From positions 1 through 5,879 of the forward strand of contig CANKYC010000068.1 of the NCBI GenBank assembly GCA_947487845.1: DNA of 5,879 nucleotides. The letters run 5' to 3'. The translations under genes were made by a program, and so were the position numbers. This document shows, piece after piece, positions 1 to 4,756 of the stretch (position 1 is the stretch's first letter; each line of letters starts with the position of its first letter). Under the pieces are notes generated by a model. That model saw only the letters and a list, made by a program, of their open reading frames with translations. It was not told where the DNA came from and ran no database searches. Source of the DNA: Rickettsiales bacterium. Lineage in GTDB: Bacteria > Pseudomonadota > Alphaproteobacteria > Rickettsiales > UBA1997.

Positions 1-288
1 CTTAATTCATTGCTTGCGCGAAGCTGTCCATAAGCAGGAAATTCAATTGCTAAATCAGTTACAGCTTTTTTTAATATATTCAGGAACTCGATTTTTAATG
101 ATTGGTTTTTTACGACTGATTTCTTGAAGAGCTGCTTCACCACCAGATTCGTAAAGCTCTGAAAAACGATAAAATGTATCTCTACTGTAGCCCATCACTT
201 TGCAAGCTTGAGATACATTTCCAAGCTGTTTTGCTAGCTCTAATAATCCTAGTTTTGGTTTGATTATTTTTTGCGTTAATGTTGACAC
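1..288 (-). pseudogene. IS481-type transposase, N-terminal part, frameshifted, runs off the window
   Basis: The reading frame opens with GTG at 288 behind a good ribosome binding site (AGGAG, 5-nt spacer). It encodes an N-terminal helix-turn-helix typical of IS481-family DDE transposases: residues about 13-45 include LLELAKQLGNVSQACKVMGY, followed by SRDTFYRF and a Gly/Glu-rich linker. The frame stops after 77 codons (SCN-stop). Skipping one base in the seven-A run (66-72) opens a second frame that continues to the window edge as AVTDLAIEFPAYGQLRASNE. This is the expected next segment of the family (the AYGQ..ASNEL block). The gene is therefore interrupted by a one-base insertion, or read by slippage on the A run. 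The DDE catalytic domain lies outside the window. The family call rests on motif resemblance and is quite secure; activity is doubtful. Confidence 0.82.
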
Positions 289-293
289 AAATA

Positions 294-298
294 CTCCT
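294..298 (-). promoter_or_regulatory. ribosome binding site of the IS481-type transposase
   Basis: AGGAG on the minus strand lies 5 nt before the GTG at 286-288. It supports GTG as the start codon, since no ATG gives a comparable N-terminus. Confidence 0.6.
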
Positions 299-364
299 GT
301 AAATTTTGTTTTTGTTAGTTGAACAATTTTACAGAGCGTCGGATTAAATTTAAACTATTACAAA

Positions 365-490
365 TTATTTCACTCTTCTTTCCAACTCCTTCTTTACGTT
401 CGACATATTGTCGCGAATGTGATCACAATATGAAACTATCGCGAGAAGCTGCTTATCAGAAAAAGTGTGAACATGCTCTGGCAAAATGCC
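365..490 (-). pseudogene. 41-codon remnant ORF without a start, possible tail of the coupling protein or another conjugation gene
   Basis: A minus-strand frame with no start codon is open for 41 codons between a TAA at 491-493 and a TAA at 365-367. The product is charged and helical-looking, and does not look like random translation: it contains HVHTFSDKQLLAIVSYCDH and ends in NVKKELERRVK. It follows directly after the truncated VirD4 frame, on the same strand but in another frame. It could be the C-terminal end of that gene after an internal deletion, or the end of a different gene. I do not recognise the family. Its existence as coding sequence is inferred from composition only. Confidence 0.35.
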
Positions 491-495
491 TTAAA

Positions 496-822
496 TCAGT
501 TACAAATTTTTGTCGGATCAGCACTAATAAAATCCAGCGGATTATATCGATTGGTTTTGTTTTTTTCGCCAAGCGGATTCCACATAAAAATCTTATGCCC
601 GATAGAAGCTCTATAACCACTAGTGAGTTCATAATTTTCCATTTTAATATCATGAACAATGGCAGATTCTTCAAAAGCCAAAAGACTTGGAATTACAAAG
701 CAGACCCCTTTGCCAGAGCCATGCGGAGCGATTAATATGATGTGTCTATAATCATTATTTTCGACAAATAATTTTTTATTATCAGCATCAAGACCGAGTA
801 GAATATTATTTTTAGAATTCAT
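496..822 (-). pseudogene. VirD4/TraG-type conjugative coupling ATPase, truncated N-terminal fragment
   Basis: This 108-codon frame matches the start of the nucleotide-binding domain of type IV coupling proteins, the inner-membrane ATPases that bring relaxase-DNA complexes to the conjugative secretion channel. Visible motifs in order are ILLGLD at 7-12, RHIILIAPHGSGKGV at 26-40 (Walker A, with K38 as the nucleotide-binding lysine), a VIPSLL helix at 43-48, SAIVHDIKMENYELTSGYR at 53-71, and YNPLDFIS at 93-100. Full-length proteins are roughly 550-700 aa, with N-terminal membrane helices and a Walker B motif further on; both are missing. The frame stops at TGA after ICN. Removing one base in the preceding A run would give FVTDLRHFA, loosely like the family's next D-L-Q-x-I-A segment, for only a few more codons. 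The start has a strong AAGGAG. It is a remnant, very likely not functional in transfer. Confidence 0.82.
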
Positions 823-826
823 TTTT

Positions 827-832
827 CTCCTT
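827..832 (-). promoter_or_regulatory. ribosome binding site of the VirD4 fragment
   Basis: AAGGAG on the minus strand lies 4 nt before the ATG at 820-822. It overlaps the stop codon of the 48-codon ORF, so if both are translated they would be coupled. It fixes the VirD4-fragment start even though most family members begin much further upstream. Confidence 0.6.
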
Positions 833-977
833 AAATTTTTTTGTTAACGCAGTTATTTTTTTTAGTATACCACCTGCTAGCAATGTTCATATTCATAGCT
901 TCAAGTAACGAAAATTTCTGCATATCATGATCACCGCAAACAATTAAAATTTGCTGAATTTTCTTTTTGACTCCCAT
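831..977 (-). CDS. 48-aa hypothetical ORF upstream of the VirD4 fragment
   Basis: ATG at 977, TAA at 831-833, with an in-frame stop 15 nt before the ATG, so this is the full frame. The product begins MGVKKKIQQILIVCGDHDMQ and ends in an ASRWYTKKNN segment with Lys/Asn-rich residues; there is no signal peptide or membrane helix. The stop lies 8 nt before the VirD4-fragment start. The ASRWYTKK piece loosely resembles the GSARWATKK segment that precedes the ATPase domain in intact VirD4/TraG proteins, so the ORF may be a frameshifted upstream part of the same gene. That is a weak, by-eye match. It is too short to be sure it is expressed. Confidence 0.35.
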   Translation of the reverse strand: MGVKKKIQQILIVCGDHDMQKFSLLEAMNMNIASRWYTKKNNCVNKKI

Positions 978-1013
978 ATTTTTACTTTTCTTTCAGATTG
1001 CTGCGTAAGTTAT

Positions 1014-1057
1014 AAGAAATTCGTTTTAGTTCCATTGATACGCGATACAATAAACCC
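1014..1057 (-). repeat. diverged copy C of the dioxygenase core segment
   Basis: On the minus strand this stretch reads GFIVSRINGTKTNF in one frame, against GFIVQRSNCTKTNF inside the intact dioxygenase gene (1437-1478). About 31 of 42 bases match by hand count. In the TKTNF part the differences are synonymous (third-position changes), so the copy probably descends from a coding paralogue. A TAA follows two codons later. It lies just downstream of the dioxygenase stop codon. Confidence 0.6.
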
Positions 1058-1064
1058 CTAGTAA

Positions 1065-1763
1065 TCAATGTAAAAATTTGTTTTGGTGCAATAATTGCTC
1101 TATACAATAAACCCACCCCCCCCTAGGCATCCATTGCTTATTTGGCATTTGTATCATGCCGCCTTGATATCCAGCAGTGAGACAAATCGAATTCCAATAT
1201 CTCATTTTATCAGTACCGAAAGTAAAACAGAGAATCATAACTGGATGTTCCGAACGTCCTGGTTTCGTAGAGTGAATAAATTTATCACCAAATAAAATTC
1301 CCTTACCAACTTGGTAATTATACTCTCGAACTTGTCCATAAATGTCATAATATAACAATCCAAACCCATCTGAATTATCTGTGATTGGAGTCATAAAAGT
1401 GAATGCTTGATTTTTAGTATTAATCCAATCTTCATGAAAATTTGTTTTGGTGCAATTGCTGCGCTGCACAATAAAGCCTTGGTACAAGGTTGGGCTTTCG
1501 TTCAGATCTAGAACTTTTAGCACAGAAGATGCGATTTTCATTTTACTGAAATGATCATAAAAAAACTGATGTGTTTTGCTATTATTTGCAGAGATCCACT
1601 TTATGTCGCTATTCCAACTCGGAGAAGTAATGCAATAATCATCCTCATTGAATGGATAATTAATCAGTTCCTGAAAGGCAGACAGAGCAGATCGATCCAC
1701 ATCAATCTCAACTATATTTTTTGCCTGCATGCTTTCATTAAAAAATGGAGAAAATTTATTCAT
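1065..1763 (-). CDS. Fe(II)/2-oxoglutarate dioxygenase-like protein (HxD...H...R), substrate unknown
   Basis: A 232-aa protein with the facial-triad pattern of 2-oxoglutarate-dependent oxygenases. NFHEDW gives H110 and D112, and FGDKFIHSTKPGR gives H164 and R170, the latter placed to bind the 2-oxoglutarate carboxylate. The 52-residue spacing between D112 and H164 is normal for the double-stranded beta-helix core, and VGKGILFGDKFIHS fits the strand and turn before the distal His. Such enzymes hydroxylate small molecules, amino acids or protein side chains using O2; nothing here identifies the substrate. There is no signal peptide, so it is probably cytosolic. The ATG at 1763 is the first in frame after a stop (TAA two codons upstream), and there is no clear Shine-Dalgarno. 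The last 16 residues follow a run of eight G and appear to come from a partial duplicate of the gene's own core, so the native C-terminus may be altered. It sits beside conjugation remnants and may be cargo of that element. Confidence 0.68.
   Translation of the reverse strand: MNKFSPFFNESMQAKNIVEIDVDRSALSAFQELINYPFNEDDYCITSPSWNSDIKWISANNSKTHQFFYDHFSKMKIASSVLKVLDLNESPTLYQGFIVQRSNCTKTNFHEDWINTKNQAFTFMTPITDNSDGFGLLYYDIYGQVREYNYQVGKGILFGDKFIHSTKPGRSEHPVMILCFTFGTDKMRYWNSICLTAGYQGGMIQMPNKQWMPRGGWVYCIEQLLHQNKFLH
1072..1114 (-). repeat. diverged copy B of the dioxygenase core segment, overlapping the 3' end of the gene
   Basis: About 35 of 42 bases match the gene-internal segment at 1437-1478 by hand count. 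In the homologous frame it reads GFIV, then a stop where the gene has Gln, then SNYCTKTNF. The annotated dioxygenase passes through this copy in a different frame, producing the tail VYCIEQLLHQNKFLH. Copies B and C are 57 nt apart (start to start) and share the flanking CTAGGGG. Confidence 0.65.
1116..1123 (-). repeat. eight-G homopolymer near the dioxygenase 3' end
   Basis: The coding strand has G8 immediately before the duplicated segment, at codons 214-216. Seven G would end the protein after GFIV. Nine (or six) would open a different frame running 44 codons past residue 216, to the TAA at 982-984. Tracts of this kind are prone to replication slippage; whether the length varies cannot be seen from one sequence. 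Confidence 0.6.
1437..1478 (-). repeat. copy A, gene-internal parent of copies B and C
   Basis: The segment encodes GFIVQRSNCTKTNF, residues 96-109, directly before the HED metal-binding motif of the dioxygenase. It is the in-frame reference for the two downstream copies. Confidence 0.65.
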
Positions 1764-1837
1764 TTTTTATTTTAGCATTCATTTTTCTTAAAGTTTTGCA
1801 TCGCATAAAAGACATGAAATGCCAATGGATGTTCCTG

Positions 1838-1869
1838 CGCTGAACTGAGTTTGCAACCACTACTGTCCA
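1838..1869 (+). repeat. decayed REP-like unit 0
   Basis: CGCTGAACTGAGTTTGCAAC resembles the left half of the intact units (CGC, TGGAMTGGGTT, TGC/TGT loop, AACC). The right half (ACTACTGTCCA) has drifted and gained bases, so the stem is broken. Orientation is that of units 1 and 3. Confidence 0.5.
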
Positions 1870-1905
1870 ACTAAAAGTTAATAAAAAAACCAGCAACTCC
1901 GCCGC

Positions 1906-1930
1906 AGGACGGGGTTTGTAACCCCGTCCT
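1906..1930 (+). repeat. REP unit 1 (perfect 11-bp stem, 3-nt loop)
   Basis: Left arm AGGACGGGGTT, loop TGT, right arm AACCCCGTCCT. It is preceded by CGC and followed by CACGTTCAGT. It is identical in the palindrome to unit 3. Confidence 0.9.
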
Positions 1931-1967
1931 CACGTTCAGTCCAAACTCAAACAAGGAAATGAACATG

Positions 1968-1992
1968 TGGACTGGGTTACAAACCCAGTCCA
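1968..1992 (-). repeat. REP unit 2 (inverted orientation)
   Basis: Left arm TGGACTGGGTT, loop ACA, right arm AACCCAGTCCA. The flanks GAACATG and GCGAA show it is the reverse of units 1 and 3. Relative to unit 1, two stem pairs differ on both arms, which preserves pairing. Confidence 0.9.
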
Positions 1993-2027
1993 GCGAAGGG
2001 GAATTCTGGTTTGGAAGAAACCGACGC

Positions 2028-2052
2028 AGGACGGGGTTTGTAACCCCGTCCT
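2028..2052 (+). repeat. REP unit 3
   Basis: Same 25-base palindrome as unit 1, with the same CGC left flank and ACGTTCAGT right flank; it differs from unit 1 only at the base joining the stem to the right flank. It lies 88 nt before the transposase start. Confidence 0.9.
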
Positions 2053-2140
2053 AACGTTCAGTTCCAAAATCAACAAAACAAAATCGCCTTTAGAAGTTAA
2101 AATCATCACAAACCAAACCATCAAAACCCACGAGTTCGAA

Positions 2141-2635
2141 ATGCCAAAAAACCGCATCCACCAAGGATTTGAAGATAATCTTTATTTTATCACGCCGACA
2201 ATTTGGAATTGGTATTACATCTTTGATCGTCACAATCGTTGGCAAATTATTGCCGACTCGCTGAAATTTTGTCAAGAAACCAAGGGCTTGGAAATTTATG
2301 CTTACGTTTTCATGCTTAACCATTTGCACCTGATAATTCGATCGCCCGACGCGGCTGGGTTTCTTCGTGATTTTAAAAAATTTACGTCGAAAAAATTAAT
2401 CGAAAATATTGCCGAGTTTGAGCCGCAGGTTTTGGAGTTATTTAAAACTGAAAATGGTTACAGATTTTGGAAAAAAGATAATCAGCCAAAAATTATTGAG
2501 GGCGAAAAATTTTTGTTGCAGAAGGTGAATTACATTCACAATAATCCGGTGGTCAAAGGTTATGTGGAGCGGCCGGAATATTGGAAATGGTCTTCGGCTA
2601 ATTTGGATTCAAAGATTAAGGTTTTGGGATGGTGA
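2141..2635 (+). CDS. REP-associated tyrosine transposase (RAYT, Y1/HUH family)
   Basis: A 164-aa single-strand DNA transposase of the Y1 (TnpA-REP) family. These enzymes nick at REP hairpins through a catalytic tyrosine and a metal held by an HUH pair. Visible features are YFITPTIWNWYYIF near the N-terminus (first strand), AYVFMLNHLHLII at 54-66 with the HUH pair H61/H63, a helical region at 71-105, and VNYIHNNPVVKGYVERPEYW at 129-148 with Y131 as the likely nucleophile, then KWSSA. Length is at the small end of the family. I chose ATG 2141 (MPKNRIHQGF). The frame is open further upstream to a GTG at 1967, but that would translate REP units 2 and 3. No strong Shine-Dalgarno is visible. All catalytic residues are present, so it may be active. 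The REP unit 23 nt after the stop could also act as a 3' hairpin. Confidence 0.9.
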   Translation: MPKNRIHQGFEDNLYFITPTIWNWYYIFDRHNRWQIIADSLKFCQETKGLEIYAYVFMLNHLHLIIRSPDAAGFLRDFKKFTSKKLIENIAEFEPQVLELFKTENGYRFWKKDNQPKIIEGEKFLLQKVNYIHNNPVVKGYVERPEYWKWSSANLDSKIKVLGW

Positions 2636-2657
2636 GAAAGTTTGGGAAATGAACGTG

Positions 2658-2682
2658 TGGAATGGGTTGCAAACCCATTCCA
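2658..2682 (-). repeat. REP unit 4, downstream of the transposase
   Basis: Left arm TGGAATGGGTT, loop GCA, right arm AACCCATTCCA. The flanks GGAAATGAACGTG and GCGAA match unit 2. A stem C-G pair of unit 2 is T-A here, changed on both arms. No U-run follows, so it is not a classical terminator. The 112 nt from here to purN hold no gene; a GGAAT...ATTCC pair around 2720-2744 is the only other symmetry I see. Confidence 0.9.
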
Positions 2683-2794
2683 GCGAAAGTTTAAATTTAA
2701 ATTAAATAAACAGTCGGAATGCAGCTTGGTATAAAAATTTATTCCAGGGTCAAGTTTAGAGTCAATTCGATTTCAGATTAATCAATTTAATAAA

Positions 2795-3373
2795 ATGACC
2801 AAAAAAGTAAAAGTTGCGGTTTTGATTTCTGGGCGCGGATCTAATATGCAGGCTCTTGTAAAGGCTTGTGAAAATGTTGATTTTCCGGCGCAAGTTGTTT
2901 TGGTTTTGGCAAATAAAATTGACGCTGAAGGTTTGAAATTTGCGGCAGAAAAAAATATTAAAACCGCTTTTGTTAATCACCGTGAGTTTTCTTCGCGCGA
3001 AGATTTTGACAAAAAAGTTAGCGAAGAAATTGAAAAATCTGGTGCAGAAATTATTTGTCTTGCCGGCTTCATGCGTTTGTTATCAGGTTGGTTTGTTAAG
3101 CGTTGGTTTGATAAATTAATCAATATTCATCCATCGCTTTTGCCTGAATTTAAAGGTGCTGATGCCGTTGGTGATGCGATTAAAGCTGGCGCAAAAATTT
3201 CGGGTTGCACGGTGCATTTCGTGCGTGAAGAAATGGATTGTGGCCCAATCATCAATCAAGCCAGTGTTGAAGTTTTGCCAACTGACACCAAAGAAATTCT
3301 TGCGGCAAAAATTTTACAAAAAGAACATCAAATTTATCCTCAAGCCCTAAAAATATTGTGCGAAAAAATTTAA
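2795..3373 (+). CDS. purN: phosphoribosylglycinamide formyltransferase 1 (GAR transformylase)
   Basis: It transfers the formyl group of 10-formyltetrahydrofolate to GAR, the third step of cytosolic purine synthesis. The 192-aa product has the usual length. KVAVLISGRGSNMQAL at 5-20 forms the first strand and the phosphate-binding loop; EIICLAGFMRLL at 85-96 is the folate-site strand. INIHPSLLPEFKG at 109-121 contains the catalytic N110 and H112, and FVREEMDCGPII at 142-153 contains the catalytic D148. The KGADAVGDAIKAG segment differs from the more frequent KGLHTHxxAL version but keeps the fold. ATG 2795 gives the canonical N-terminus; no Shine-Dalgarno is visible. It is the first gene of a tight plus-strand cluster, with def starting 4 nt after its stop. 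Confidence 0.95.
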   Translation: MTKKVKVAVLISGRGSNMQALVKACENVDFPAQVVLVLANKIDAEGLKFAAEKNIKTAFVNHREFSSREDFDKKVSEEIEKSGAEIICLAGFMRLLSGWFVKRWFDKLINIHPSLLPEFKGADAVGDAIKAGAKISGCTVHFVREEMDCGPIINQASVEVLPTDTKEILAAKILQKEHQIYPQALKILCEKI

Positions 3374-3377
3374 ATTT

Positions 3378-3938
3378 ATGAAAATTTTACCTCTGATTAT
3401 TGCTCCAAATCCTTTGCTAAAACAGATTTCAAAGCCCGTTGATAAAATTGATGATGCTTTGCGCCAATTCATGAATGACATGGTTAATACGATGTACTCA
3501 GAACACGGAGTTGGCTTGGCTGGCGTGCAAGTTGGTGTTTTGAAAAGAGTTTTGGTGATTGATACTGATTACGAAATTGACGATCACGACCATCATCATC
3601 ACGATCATCACGGATGTGGCGGCGTTCACGCTTCCAACACCAATCCGCGCTTTTTCATTAATCCTGAAATTATCGAAACTTCTAAAGAAAATTCTTCTTA
3701 TAATGAAGGTTGTTTGTCTTTTCCAGAAGCGCGTTCGCAAGTGATTCGCCCGCAAATTGTCAAAGTCAAATATCAAGATGAGAGTGGCAAAGAGCATTTA
3801 GAAGAAATGGATGGACTACTTGCAACTTGTATTCAGCATGAGATTGACCACCTAAACGGCATTACCTTCGTTGATCATATTTCGAAAATAAAACGCGATA
3901 TGATTCTCAATAAAATGAAAAAACTTCACAGAAAATGA
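3378..3938 (+). CDS. def: peptide deformylase with a His/Asp-rich loop
   Basis: It removes the formyl group from the N-terminal methionine of new proteins at the ribosome. The three family motifs are present: GVGLAGVQ at 44-51 (motif 1, with Gly in place of the usual second Ala), EGCLSFP at 110-116 with metal ligand C112, and QHEIDHLNG at 153-161 with ligands H154 and H158 and the catalytic E155. The 186-aa length is normal to slightly long because of an insertion-like loop at about 66-83 with eight His and five Asp, then GCGG, between the IDTDYE strand and the NTNPRFFINPEI strand. Such a loop could bind Fe, Zn or Ni, but that is inference. The gene ends in ATGA, overlapping the next ORF by 4 nt. 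Its Met start lies 4 nt after purN with no Shine-Dalgarno, so translation is probably coupled. Confidence 0.95.
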   Translation: MKILPLIIAPNPLLKQISKPVDKIDDALRQFMNDMVNTMYSEHGVGLAGVQVGVLKRVLVIDTDYEIDDHDHHHHDHHGCGGVHASNTNPRFFINPEIIETSKENSSYNEGCLSFPEARSQVIRPQIVKVKYQDESGKEHLEEMDGLLATCIQHEIDHLNGITFVDHISKIKRDMILNKMKKLHRK

Positions 3939-4033
3939 ACCGCTTCTTTTTTGACAAACTGGTTGGCATGATTGATTGGATCACGATTGCGGTATTTGGT
4001 CCGATTTACGCTACTTTCTCTAAAATTCAGTAA
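3935..4033 (+). CDS. 32-aa hydrophobic micro-ORF between def and bioD
   Basis: ATG overlaps the def stop (ATGA), and its TAA overlaps the bioD start (TAATG), so the frame fills the gap exactly with 4-nt and 1-nt overlaps. The product starts MNRFFFDKLVGMIDWIT and continues IAVFGPIYATFSKIQ. It is hydrophobic and aromatic with one central stretch (about residues 15-28) that could be a short membrane or amphipathic helix. I recognise no family. The overlap pattern is typical of translated, coupled genes in compact operons, and is the main evidence. It could be a remnant that persists only to carry ribosomes from def to bioD. Confidence 0.55.
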   Translation: MNRFFFDKLVGMIDWITIAVFGPIYATFSKIQ

Positions 4034-4677
4034 TGCTTAAAGAAAAAATTTACTTTGTTGCAGCGGTTGGAACTGACATCGGCAAAACTTTTTTGGTTGA
4101 AAACCTTTGTAAAATTTTACCAAAATCATCAGCCATCAAGCCAATATCCAGCGGCTTTGATGATGATTCTTATGAGAGTGACTGCGCAAAAATTTTAAGC
4201 GCTTTGGGGCTTGAAAATTCTAAAAATAATCTCGATTCAATATCGCCTTGGCGCTTTGAAGAAGCTGCTTCTCCACATTTTGCGGCACAAAATTCTGGTA
4301 CTGAAATTGACTTTGAAGCAGTAAAAAACTTCTGTCACAAAAAAATCACTGAGGCTGAAAAAGAAAATAAATTTTTATTCATTGAAGCTTCTGGTGGCGT
4401 GATGACGCCGATAAATTACGACAAAACTTTTCTTGATTTAGCGGCGGAATTAAAGATTCCAACTTTGCTAGTTACGGCCAATTATTTGGGCGCAATCAGT
4501 CATACGCTTTGTGCAATTGAGGCGCTTAAGACAAAAAAAGTTGTAGTAGAAAAAATTATCGTAAATGAAAATTTGCCGACAGATCAAAAACCATCTTTTA
4601 CAATAAATCAGACAATCGAAAATTTTAGCGCGATTACTACAGTTTCGCTCAAGCAATTTCTTGAAGAACTTTCTTGA
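4033..4677 (+). CDS. bioD: ATP-dependent dethiobiotin synthetase
   Basis: It closes the ureido ring of dethiobiotin from 7,8-diaminopelargonic acid, CO2 and ATP, the penultimate step of biotin synthesis. The 214-aa length is normal. YFVAAVGTDIGKTFL at 7-21 is the family P-loop (GTDxGKT, K18). AIKPISSGF at 34-42 carries the conserved Lys-Pro. PWRFEEAASPHFAA at 72-85 is the substrate-binding SPHxAA segment. FIEASGGVMTPI at 116-127 corresponds to the VEGAGG block with E118, and LLVTANYLGAISHTL at 145-159 to the V-x-LGxINH block. Other bio genes are not next to it, so the pathway must be encoded elsewhere or be incomplete. It is translated behind the micro-ORF through a TAATG overlap. Confidence 0.93.
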   Translation: MLKEKIYFVAAVGTDIGKTFLVENLCKILPKSSAIKPISSGFDDDSYESDCAKILSALGLENSKNNLDSISPWRFEEAASPHFAAQNSGTEIDFEAVKNFCHKKITEAEKENKFLFIEASGGVMTPINYDKTFLDLAAELKIPTLLVTANYLGAISHTLCAIEALKTKKVVVEKIIVNENLPTDQKPSFTINQTIENFSAITTVSLKQFLEELS

Positions 4678-4756
4678 TTAAAAGTAAGACTTTAATTGAA
4701 GATAGTGCGACCTGACAGACGTCGGAAGCAAAGCAATAACATCTAAAAAATACAAA

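Larger units (their letters stand above)
1..333 (-). mobile_element. IS481-type insertion sequence, transposase-start end only
   Basis: The transposase frame starts 45 nt inside a probable IS terminus. Reading on the minus strand, TGTAAAATTGTTCAACTAAC begins at 333. IS481-family ends commonly begin with TGT, and the distance to the transposase start is reasonable for an IS terminus. The other end and any target duplication lie beyond the window, so the exact boundary is inferred. The element abuts the 41-codon remnant ending at 365, consistent with insertion into already decaying conjugation genes. Confidence 0.5.
1838..2682. mobile_element. REP/RAYT module: five palindromic units around a Y1 transposase gene
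   Basis: One tyrosine transposase gene is flanked upstream by four palindromic units (one decayed) and downstream by one. Units 1 and 3 are in one orientation and units 2 and 4 in the other; they share flanks GCG/CGC on one side and ACGTTCA/TGAAC[A/G]TG on the other. This is the known architecture of REP-associated tyrosine transposase loci, where the enzyme recognises and cuts at REP hairpins. About 80 nt after unit 3 and before the gene are G/T-poor and carry no obvious structure. I see no further gene in 1764-2140. Confidence 0.78.

Noticed and set aside
51..504. 13-base direct repeat TAAATCAGTTACA at 51-63 and 492-504, in both cases coding VTDL in a shifted frame
   Set aside because: It could suggest a recombination site or target duplication, but one copy is inside the transposase and flanking similarity fades at once. 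A 13-mer match in AT-rich sequence of this length is within chance.
319..735. 138-codon plus-strand frame over the IS end and VirD4 fragment
   Set aside because: It runs antisense to recognisable VirD4 sequence and has no family-like motif; it is a shadow frame.
1906..2052. REP palindromes as a CRISPR array
   Set aside because: The units are self-complementary, alternate in orientation and have unequal spacing; the neighbouring gene is a RAYT and no cas gene is present.
1967..2140. GTG-initiated 58-codon N-terminal extension of the RAYT
   Set aside because: It would translate REP units 2 and 3 and intergenic sequence; the family's N-terminus fits ATG 2141.
1936..2329. Minus-strand frames opposite the REP array and RAYT start
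   Set aside because: They are antisense to a clear transposase and to palindromes, with no recognisable motifs.
3498..3797. 99-codon minus-strand frame inside def
   Set aside because: It is antisense to a complete peptide deformylase; the apparent hydrophobic protein results from the His-codon-rich complement.
4678..4756. Possible terminator or riboswitch between bioD and argB
   Set aside because: Only a 4-bp CGAC/GTCG pairing is visible, without a U-run or a recognisable aptamer.
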